Of a DNA stretch of 64,000 nucleotides, positions 56,509-64,000 are shown one piece after another. The stretch comes from Isoetes taiwanensis. Taxonomy: Eukaryota > Streptophyta > Lycopodiopsida > Isoetales > Isoetaceae. The translations under genes were made by a program, and so were the position numbers. The notes under the pieces are model-generated. The model saw nothing but the letters and a program-made list of their open reading frames with translations, did not search any database and was not told the origin of the DNA. How positions within the stretch are numbered: position 1 is the first letter of the stretch; each line of letters starts with the position of its first letter. The DNA lies in NCBI GenBank assembly GCA_021234155.1, contig JAJEKV010000064.1, positions 2,108,001 to 2,172,000 on the forward strand. The letters run 5' to 3'.

Positions 56509-58080
56509 TATTCAGGATGTGTACGAAATCCCAGATGGACCTAAGATACGTGGCAAATATAGTACATATGACATTTGTATCTTACACCCTTTCATTGCAT
56601 TTCATTACTCAATAATTCTCAGCCGATGGCAATATTCCTATGCTCCGACCAAGGTGATATTACATCACGACCATATAGAAGAAAGTCAATGATGTTATGG
56701 CATATATATATATGCTGAAAGCAAATGTCTGAACAATGTAGCTTTGACGCTGCCTGTGCATTTTGTCATTGTCTTGCACATTGCCTTCCTATATCCATGA
56801 ATGGGTAGTCAAAGTTTAAGAATTTTTCGCAACCCCAAGCCACACAGGTTGAATTCCAATCTTTCACAATGTGCTCATTACCCATGTCATAAATCCTTTC
56901 CTCCCCCGGAGAAATTGAGCCGTAGAACAAATCTATAAGAGCACTACTATAGATGTGCATGTTACACCTCTCCAAGTGCAAATTGATAACCATTCTTCCC
57001 AGAAAAGAAATGGAGAACAAGCACCTACTTAAATTTCCATAATGAATTCTAATTATCTACACCGATAATTAGTTGTTCCACAATCCAAATTTTTTTTTTT
57101 TTTTTTTTTTTTTGTTGGCAAGCTATCCTAATATTGTTAAGGTTTTTAGGATGAGGGGGGTTTCTCATGCCCCCTCATCCACAACCCATATGCATGCATA
57201 CCCCATGGACTCCCTTGAATCCCCGTCGTCTGCTTAACAGCCAATGGTCCAGATGATGACAGGTCATGGGGGATTTATGTATGTATCATCTGTTGCAGGT
57301 GTATGGGGACATAGGCCATAGTTGTGAACCGTTGGATGAAAATATTGAAGCAAATCTTGGCAGTTGGTTGTGAACAGGGGATGTATGGAGTGTTTGAGCA
57401 GGGGATGCAAAGAGGGGTTTCGCAGGGCATTTATTATTTGGAATGAGTTTGAGCATTATAATGTGGCAAAATGAGTTACGTCTCTTCCAGACTAGACAGA
57501 TGTTGGCTTAGTGTCCAAACTTACATTTGCTTAAATCACGAGATGTTGGATATTTCCATGTTATTATCCATGAGAATTTTAATTGGAATTGGTTGCTCTC
57601 CATGGACGATAAAATCTAAATCAATTGCATTCAATTCATATTGAACAACTTGATTGCAGGACATTTATTATTTGGAATGAGTTTGAGGATTATAATGTGG
57701 CAAAATGAGTTACGTCTCTTCCGCACTATGAGATCTTTGGCTTAATTAGTATCCAAACTTACATTTGATTAAATCACGAGATGTAGGATGGAGTAAGAAA
57801 AAGCCAACCAAGTTGCCTTTGCTCTAGTCAGATGACAAACCAAAAAGCATTGTGACTTTTGAAAGGGTCGTTCAAGCTTACATCTAAAGACTAATTCAAG
57901 ATCAACGACGTGGAATGCAGGGCCAGGCATGCTTCTTGGGCTATGAGAGACAGCAACAAAGTATGATCAAATTCATGACACAAACATGGCGAATGCGTGG
58001 GTAGCTTTATTAACGATATGAAGCTATTTTTTGATCAGTGAGAGTGACGAGTGGCGAGTGACGAGTTTGAAGCCACTGAG
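56509..58080. other. Repeat-rich spacer
   Basis: An 84-codon minus frame at 56766-57020 (starts MFSISFLGRMVINLHLERCN) is unrecognised. A poly(T) run of ~24 bases is at 57,090-57,113. From 57,420 the plus-strand copies of the dispersed repeat begin. At 58,040-58,090 the word GTGACGAGT repeats four times. Confidence 0.35.
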
Positions 58081-58084
58081 TGAC

Positions 58085-58222
58085 GAGTTTTTGCAAGCTC
58101 ATAGCTAGGGCAAAAGTTGGTGTTGGGGCAATGACATGGAGCAGAAATTTATATGATTATGCTCTCTCTCATGCTCAGAGCCAGGATGAGAACTATAGAA
58201 ATGGAAATTTGATGGGCCATGA
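58085..58222 (+). pseudogene. PR-1 (CAP domain) protein fragment
   Basis: The plus strand reads FLQAH, then after a small deletion ARAKVGVGAMTWSRNLYDYA, LSHAQSQDENYRNGNLMGHD. This is the first third of the mature PR-1/CAP domain (family: FLxAHNxAR..VGV..L.W). PR-1 proteins are secreted defence-related proteins. The signal peptide and the rest of the domain are absent. It ends about 30 bases from a Helitron-like terminus. Confidence 0.65.
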
Positions 58223-58254
58223 TTAACTAAAGCATTGATAAGGTCATATGCTAA

Positions 58255-58281
58255 CTAGTACCAAGCCCAGCGTTGCTGGCC
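58255..58281 (-). mobile_element. Helitron-like 3' terminus, minus strand
   Basis: On the minus strand GGCCAGC-AAC-GCTGGGC is followed by TTGGTA and CTAG (58258-58255), then T. Hairpin, spacer and CTAG|T match the other Helitron ends in the window. The element extends rightwards from here and so would contain the minus-strand PR-1 exons at 58.85-59.84 kb. Confidence 0.6.
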
Positions 58282-58679
58282 TATATGGTGTCTGCGTTTA
58301 TAGTGGTGTGCTATATATGGTTTTTTTGTGTTTATAGGGGTTGTGGGACATAGTTGAAACCTATAAGCGTGAGTTTGATTCATCATGACATATACATTAA
58401 TTTCATATATCAAGTTTTATTAAGCTTGGAGGAGCTTAAATATATGCATTGAATAATGCCTACATATTACATGTTCATGAAGTATGCTGGATTTGACATA
58501 TTTTTGTTTTCAATGCATTTCCATGTCTATATGTAGAACAATTCATGATATTTATGAACAATATATTCAACATATGTTTTAGGAACATGTTTATAGATTT
58601 TTGTTGATGGATGTTCCTTAATGTTAATTTCTAGGTTTATGTTTGTTTTCGTGTTATTTTGCAATTATTCAACAACATG

Positions 58680-58800
58680 CTTTATCGTAGAAAGGTAAGG
58701 TAAGGTAAGGTCTGCTATTGATTTTTCAGTCTCAAGTATATTATTGGGTCCATATGATGAACATGGACCAGTGCATAGAAAACACCGATGACATTTGTAT
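58680..58800 (-). mobile_element. LINE-like 3' end with (CTTAC)n tail
   Basis: On the minus strand CATCATATGGACCCAATAAT ... GAAAAATCAATAGCAGA runs into CCTTACCTTACCTTACC. A related sequence with a TACC tail is at 59219-59400 (shared GGGTCCATCATATG in either form). Short-unit tails are typical of plant LINE 3' ends. Nothing coding remains. Confidence 0.4.
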
Positions 58801-58854
58801 CTTGCCCCCTTAGATTGTATTGCAGTACATAGGAAAATGTAGCATGTGTTAGCG

Positions 58855-59000
58855 TATAATATTTTTTTACAGAAACCCAAGCTTGGACTGCATTAGTGGG
58901 ACTCCAATCCATGCCAGAACCCCAGAACAAATTCTCACCATATGGTCCTCCAGAATGCACCACTGTGCATTTCTTTCACATGCCGTGACATATTCAACTG
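58855..59000 (-). pseudogene. PR-1 (CAP domain) exon, central part
   Basis: The minus strand reads [20 protein letters not shown] and [20 protein letters not shown]. This is the highly conserved CAP signature [13 protein letters not shown]...A...W. A stop lies immediately upstream in the same frame, and the following HYTQVVW block is missing, replaced by the LINE-like tail at 58.7 kb. It belongs with the minus-strand N-terminal piece at 59.7-59.84 kb. Confidence 0.75.
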
Positions 59001-59218
59001 TACACATTTTGCATAATTTGAACTGTATAAACTTATTGACAGTGCTCAAACCATCATTTTAATTTCTTTCATAAACTTAACTCTAACTATCAAGATGAAT
59101 TATGCACAACAAGTTTGTAATAGTCCTTCACAAAACTCATGAAAGATGATAGTTTGAAACTTTTATGTCACATACAAAGATAACTGAGGCAAATTGGTCA
59201 TCTGCCCTATTTCACTCA

Positions 59219-59400
59219 TGGATAGATAGATAGATAGATAGGTAGGTAGGTAGGTAGGTAGGTAGGTAGGTAGGTAGGTAGGTAGGTAGGTAGTATTTTT
59301 ATATCATGCCACATTGGCAGATCCATGAGGACATATGATGGACCCACAGAGACTTGAACACAAGATCCATGGAAGATGGTCTCCAATGATGCCAGTCGCA
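59219..59400 (-). mobile_element. LINE-like 3' end with (TACC/TATC)n tail
   Basis: GATA then GGTA tetramers fill 59,220-59,293 on the plus strand. Read on minus, they follow GGCATGATATAAAAATACTA, a typical 3' end. The insertion sits between the two PR-1 pieces and probably split that gene copy. Confidence 0.5.
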
Positions 59401-59689
59401 TAATGTATTTAAACTCCTGCACATAGCCAATTATGTTTGTTATAGCTTGGGCTTGTCCATACGACATTTCATTGGAATGAGTTTGAGGATTATAATGTGG
59501 CAAAATGAGTTACGTCTCTTCCAACTAGACGAGACACTGGCTTAGTATCCAAACTTACGTTTGGTTAAATCAGAGATATAGGAGGGAGCAAGGAAAAGCC
59601 AAGTAGTGCCATGTGGCATCCAATTTGTACAACTGAAATTTGAATTCTTGCATTTAACCCTCGCGCTTAGCACGAGGTGTGGCAAAGAA

Positions 59690-59860
59690 GAGTATGCTAT
59701 CCTTGCGCATATTGCAGAGCATAATTATACAGCTCGTTGCTACATGTCAATCCAGAAACACCCACAGATGCCCTTTCTGTATTGTGGGCATTCAGAAAAT
59801 CAGCGCTATCATCAGCTTGAATGCTGATAAAAGCGCTGCTACATATACAACAACAACAAC
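59690..59860 (-). pseudogene. PR-1 (CAP domain) N-terminal part
   Basis: The minus strand reads IQADDSADFLNAHNTERASV, GVSGLTCSNELYNYALQYAQ. This is the start of the mature CAP domain (family: FLNAHN.AR..VGV..L.W; here Cys replaces Trp). A Cys-rich stretch upstream replaces a normal signal peptide, so the N-terminus is not intact. About 690 bases with a LINE-like tail separate it from the GGPYGEN exon. Confidence 0.65.
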
Positions 59861-60854
59861 AACGTGCATGTAATATTTGCCATCTCCAAACTATGATTGT
59901 GATCATACTTTTCTCCTAGTTTTATAGTCTGTAAGAGTTCTGTAACAGGACTAGCTATCTGGACTGGACGATTTCTCTTTTATTCAATAATTCCTCTAGC
60001 CTAGAGACAATTGGGATATTTCCATGTTATTATCCACGAGACGAAGACTTCATCAAGTCAAGTGCACCACCAAACTCTCTAGTGAATACGTGATGAGATT
60101 AGGATTGACTACTTCTCCACATTCATGGTCCTGTCACTTTCTATTGATGCATGCTTGCCCTTACTTCAGTTATAAGGCAAATTATTACCGCTCATTTTCT
60201 AACATTAACCTACTCTACTCTACTCTAAAAACAATTGGGATATTTCCATGTTATTATCTACAAGACTAGAGCATAGAATCTATTGATGCATGCTTGCCCT
60301 TACTTATTACCGCTCATTTTCTAACATTCACCTACTCTACTCTACTCTAAAAACAATTGAGATATATATTTCCATGTTATTATCTACATAAAATCTGTGG
60401 ATAGGAATCCACAACAAAAAGGCTTCGTCGAATAAGTCAAGTAGGACGAGCAAGGAAAAGCCAAGCAAGTTGGTTTTATAGTCTCTGAGAGTCTTTTGAG
60501 AGTTCTTTTTTACTGAATAAATCCTCTACCTGGATATTTCCATGTTATTATCCACGAGACACAGACTTCGTCAAGTCAAGTGCACCACCAAACTCTCTAC
60601 CTTAAGGACCAATTCATTGATTATGTGCAGAAAGAATTTTAATTGGAATTGGTTGCTCTCCATGGACGATAAAATCTAAATCAATTGCATTCAATTCATA
60701 TTGAACAACTTGATCGCAGGACATTTATTATTTGGAATGAGTTTGAGGATTATAATGTGGTAAAATGAGTTACGTCTCTTCCAGACTAGACAGATGCTGG
60801 CTTAATTAGTATCCAAACTTACATTTGATTAAATCACGAGATGTAGGATGGAGT

Positions 60855-61391
60855 TGAAGAGAATGATGCTGCAGTCAATTTGATCTAGACAATTTAAATC
60901 ATACTTGAATTTCTAAGCATTCAATCTCATTCTACTCAATAAATAACTTCAATGGATAACAAGTCTTTCATATAAGCATTATAACTTCAACCATTAGATT
61001 GCTACAGTAAAAACACTGTAGCAGAGGTATTGACCCAAAAATATATTCACGTTGACTATACATCCGATAGCCCAAGCACAGATCAAACCTTCCGGAAATC
61101 ACCTGCAATCCATCAGTACTTCCGCAATACAACCTGTGAATGCTTCTTAAATAGTTTCGGGCCAAGATCCGGCCGCCATGGCGGGCCGATCGACCTCCTA
61201 TCCGCTCCAAAATAGCAAGTTTCCTATTTGAATCGTTTTTCCCCCTTTTACGACTTATCCCCTAAGGGATTTAACTTTAAACTGCTTTTTCATGTTCAAC
61301 CATGCAACCATGCTTAGCCTTTAACATTTTTCTATCCTCTTAGGCATTAACCTTTAGGAACTAACTTGATCATAGAATCATGATGACAACA
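60855..61391 (-). repeat. 3' LTR of a Ty1/Copia element
   Basis: On the minus strand it begins TGTTGTCATCATGATTC right after the pol stop and a purine-rich tract, and ends CATTCTCTTCA. It interrupts a copy of the dispersed repeat at GGATGGAGT|TGAAGAG, which fixes its end. The partner LTR lies beyond the window. Size is 537 bp. Confidence 0.75.
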
Positions 61392-61425
61392 TGATCTTTT
61401 TCTACATTTTCCCCTTCATGTTGTC
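61392..61425 (-). promoter_or_regulatory. Polypurine tract of the Copia element
   Basis: The minus strand reads AAGGGGAAAATGTAGAAAAAGATCA just before the LTR start, with the pol stop codon inside it. Its position and purine content suit the plus-strand primer site. Confidence 0.6.
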
Positions 61426-64000
61426 ATCTCTGCTGCACTGAATCATCTTTTTTAATTCTGTAAACTTGCCTTCAGACAATGCCTTAGTCAAGATATCTGC
61501 CAGTTGTCTTGAAGTATTTACATAAATGAGTTTGACTGCATTCTTCTTTACAAATTCTTTGATGAAATGGAGTTCCAATTCAATATGTTTAGTCCTCTCG
61601 TGTAGGACTGGATCTTTGGTCATTGCAATGCAGCTAGTGCTGTCACAGTAAAGTTCAGTGGCCTTAACTTGCCAAGTTCATCCAGCAGCCTTCTTTCCCA
61701 AACTATCTCCTTTGTGGTCAAGGCAGCTGAGGCATATTCTGCCTCAGCACTAGACATGGCAATTGCACTTTGTTTTTTGCATTTCCATGCAACTGGAGCC
61801 CCTCCTAAAAATATTAAATAGCCAGAAGTTGATTTTCGTGTATCAAGGTCACCTCCCCAATCTGCATCACAGTAAGCTTGTAACTGCATGTCTTTTGTGC
61901 AATATGTTATACCATCATCCATTGTTCCCTTAAGATATCTCAATATTTTTTTAGCAGCTGTCCAATGATCCCTCCCTAGATCATTATTGTATCTACTTAA
62001 GATGTTTACTGCAAATGCTATATCTGGACGAGTACAGTTTGCCACATAGGATAGACATCCTATCAGTGACATATAAGGTATATTTTTCATCTCTTCTCTT
62101 TCTTTTTCAGTTTTTGGACCCATCTTGGCAGATATTTTGCTTCCTGGTACAATAGGAGTCTTTGAGGTATTGCAGTCTTCCATATTAAATTTTTTTAGCA
62201 TCCCTTCAATTTGGCCCCTTTGAGTGAGTACCAATGTTTTATCAGACCTGTTTCTATGCACTTCGATCCCTAAGAATTTCCTTAGTTCACCTAGGTCTGT
62301 CATCTTAAACTTGCTGCTCAGAACTTTCTTGCAGTGATTCAATGCTTTTATTCCATTTGAAATCATCAAATTATCGTCAACATAAAGAGCTATTATGCAC
62401 CAGTCATCTCCAGCCTTGTACTTGTAAAGATTACCATCATTCTGAAATTTATCAAAGCTTTGTTCTTTAAGATAGGAATCAATACATTTGTACCATTCCC
62501 TTGGAGACTGCTTTAGACCATACACAGCTCTCTTTAACTTCCAGACTTTCCCAGTTCCTACTTCAAAGCCCTTTGGCTGTTTCATATAAATATCTTCCTC
62601 AAGCTTTGCATTTAGAAATGCAGTATTTACATCCATGTGATGTATCTCCAGGTTGTGTGCATTGGCTATAGCCAAAAGTATTCTTATACTGTTCATTTTA
62701 ACAAGGGGTGAAAACGTCTCTTCATAATCTTGACCATATTTTTGTGAAAAACCTTGGGCCACTAAACGAGCCTTAAACTTGGGAGTTTTTCCATCTGCCT
62801 CTGTTTTTAACTTGTACAGCCATTTACATCCCACAATATTTTTATCCTCTGGAGCATCTACAAGTTCATATGTATCTGTCCTGCTAAAAGAACTCATTTC
62901 CCCTTGCATTGCCTTCAACCACTGTTTGCTATCAGCTGAGATAATTGCCTCTTCGTATGTTTTAGGAACTGAAGTATCTAGGTGCATTAATATCTCAAAC
63001 AAACCAAGAATCTCACCTTCATTGTCTTTAAGTCTTTTGCTTTTGCCAAATTCATCTCTTCCAAACTTTTCATGATTTGTTACTCCTTCGTCCTTAATAA
63101 TTTGCGCCTCAGTCCTTTTCTTCCTCCTAATGGGGCCTGCTGGTTCATTGACTTGTTGGTCAACTGAATCCTCATGCTGCACATTTTCAACATCAACATT
63201 AGTATCAGGCAACCTTTGATCAACACTTACTTCATGTTCAGGATCTCCTTGCTGCACGTTTACATTCTTGTTAGGCAGTGCTTGGTTCAAGCTTATTTCA
63301 TCTTCTTCATCTGTATCAAATACTATTGCTGGTTTGCTTACCTCATCTTTGAATTGAACCCTTTTGTCCATCTTACATTCAGTTATATCTGCTGGACTGT
63401 TAATCCTTGGCAGTACTTTATAGAATTGTTCTTCATCAAACAATACATCTCGACTTATAATGATTTTCCTTTTGCTTGGGTCATATAATCTATAAGCCTT
63501 GGATTGTGAATCATACCCTACCATGTAAGTAATATATGCTTTGTCATCCAACTTCTTCCTGAGTTCTTCTGGCACATGAGCATACGCCAAACATCCATAG
63601 GCTTTCAGCCTACTATAGTCAGGGTTCTTTGAACACCAAAGTGTCAATGGAATCTGCCCCTTAATGCTTATGGAGGGTAATAAATTTTGGACAAACACTG
63701 CTGTCATAACCGCCTCTTCCCAAAGAAAGTTAGGCAGCCCTGAATACTTGAGCATGCTTCTGACAGCATTAAGTATTGTTCTATTTCTTCTCTCAGCAAT
63801 TCCATTTTGTTGAGGGGAGAATCTGCAAGTTAACTGTCGTTTGATGCCTAATTCATTACAGTAGTGCTTGAACTCATTTGACAAAAATTCTCCTCCTCTA
63901 TCTGTGCGTAGGCATCTAACTTTCCTTCCAGTTTCCAATTGTACATTTACAAATTTCTTAAATGCTAGAAGAGCTTGATCCTTGGTGCTTAGGCAGTAGA
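61402..64000 (-). pseudogene. Ty1/Copia polyprotein: integrase, reverse transcriptase, RNase H (5' end outside the window)
   Basis: A 770-codon open frame runs from the window edge to 61,620. In order: integrase RTDRGGEFLSNEF and NGIAERRNRTIL (catalytic D and E); a variable charged linker; reverse transcriptase beginning NIVGCKWLYKLK with YVDDNLMI (YVDD box); RNase H CDADWGGDLDTRKSTSGYL and SSAEAEYASA. Near 61,665 a one-base deletion shifts the frame: the natural reading ATELYCDSTSCIAMTKDP continues as the frame 61402-61623, ending LADILTKAL...GKM. The element is otherwise well preserved, so it is young but has at least this one inactivating change. Confidence 0.9.

Larger units (their letters stand above)
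53150..60860. repeat. Patchwork of a dispersed repeat family in both orientations
   Basis: A core word GATATTTCCATGTTATTATC occurs on plus at about 57548, 60016, 60238, 60366 and 60533, and on minus at about 53176, 54916 and 55115. A second ~220 bp module (TTATTTGGAATGAGTTTGAG...GAGATGTAGGATGGAG) is on plus at 57425, 57660, 59470 and 60720 and on minus at 53795-53950. Long segments are inverted: 53560-54010 matches 57570-58030, and 54220-54350 matches 60080-60210. The modules shuffle around, suggesting repeated insertion and rearrangement of one small element family. No protein is encoded by them. Confidence 0.7.

Overview
The window looks like nuclear DNA of a land plant. It holds one recognisable multi-exon host gene, TIC100, at the left end. 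Almost everything else is transposable-element sequence of many kinds, much of it nested and decayed. Spliced plant genes, an antisense sugar-transporter fragment, PR-1 fragments, Ty3/Gypsy and Ty1/Copia elements, LINE pieces and Helitron-type ends all fit a large, repeat-rich plant genome. A fern or lycophyte is my guess, but the species cannot be fixed from sequence alone.

Layout. 1-5.2 kb: TIC100, ten exons that join in frame. 5.2-9.8 kb: intergenic, with a strong hairpin at 6.52 kb and a ~545 bp tandem duplication carrying a Helitron-like 3' end. 9.8-20.2 kb (region A): a decayed DUF7869-type gene on the minus strand, divergent from a decayed gene block on the plus strand that holds a ParB-like domain, a possible methylase-like segment and an FCP1/HAD-like phosphatase domain. 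It is riddled with palindromes built on CTCGACTCGCGAGTCGAG. 21.3-33.8 kb: a LINE (endonuclease, then reverse transcriptase) split by a 10.5 kb LTR retrotransposon with a 5-bp target duplication. The retrotransposon carries an antisense, intron-bearing sugar-transporter pseudogene, and its 5' LTR has itself been split by a 1.07 kb insertion. 35.6-38.5 kb: a 2.9 kb inverted-repeat element flanked by TTAA.

39.6-48.2 kb (region B): a second, mirror-image copy of the region A arrangement. A ParB-like gene lies on the minus strand, divergent from a DUF7869-type gene on the plus strand. Here the palindromes are a different sequence, ATGGCGCCATGGCGCCAT, again concentrated in introns and the upstream region. 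48.9-50.6 kb: a 1.5 kb one-strand purine tract ending at a Helitron-like 3' terminus. 50.6-53 kb: minisatellites. 53-60.9 kb: a patchwork of short repeats in both orientations around a long GAA tract, a two-zinc-finger pseudogene, PR-1 fragments and another Helitron-like end. 60.9-64 kb: the 3' LTR and pol region of a Ty1/Copia element that runs off the window.

The most interesting signal is the pair of regions A and B. Both show the same divergent gene pair (DUF7869-type plus ParB-like) and both share a foldback motif, yet each copy has amplified its own private palindrome in its introns. I read this as a large, apparently poorly described plant DNA transposon family. Family names come from motif recognition by eye, not from a database search.
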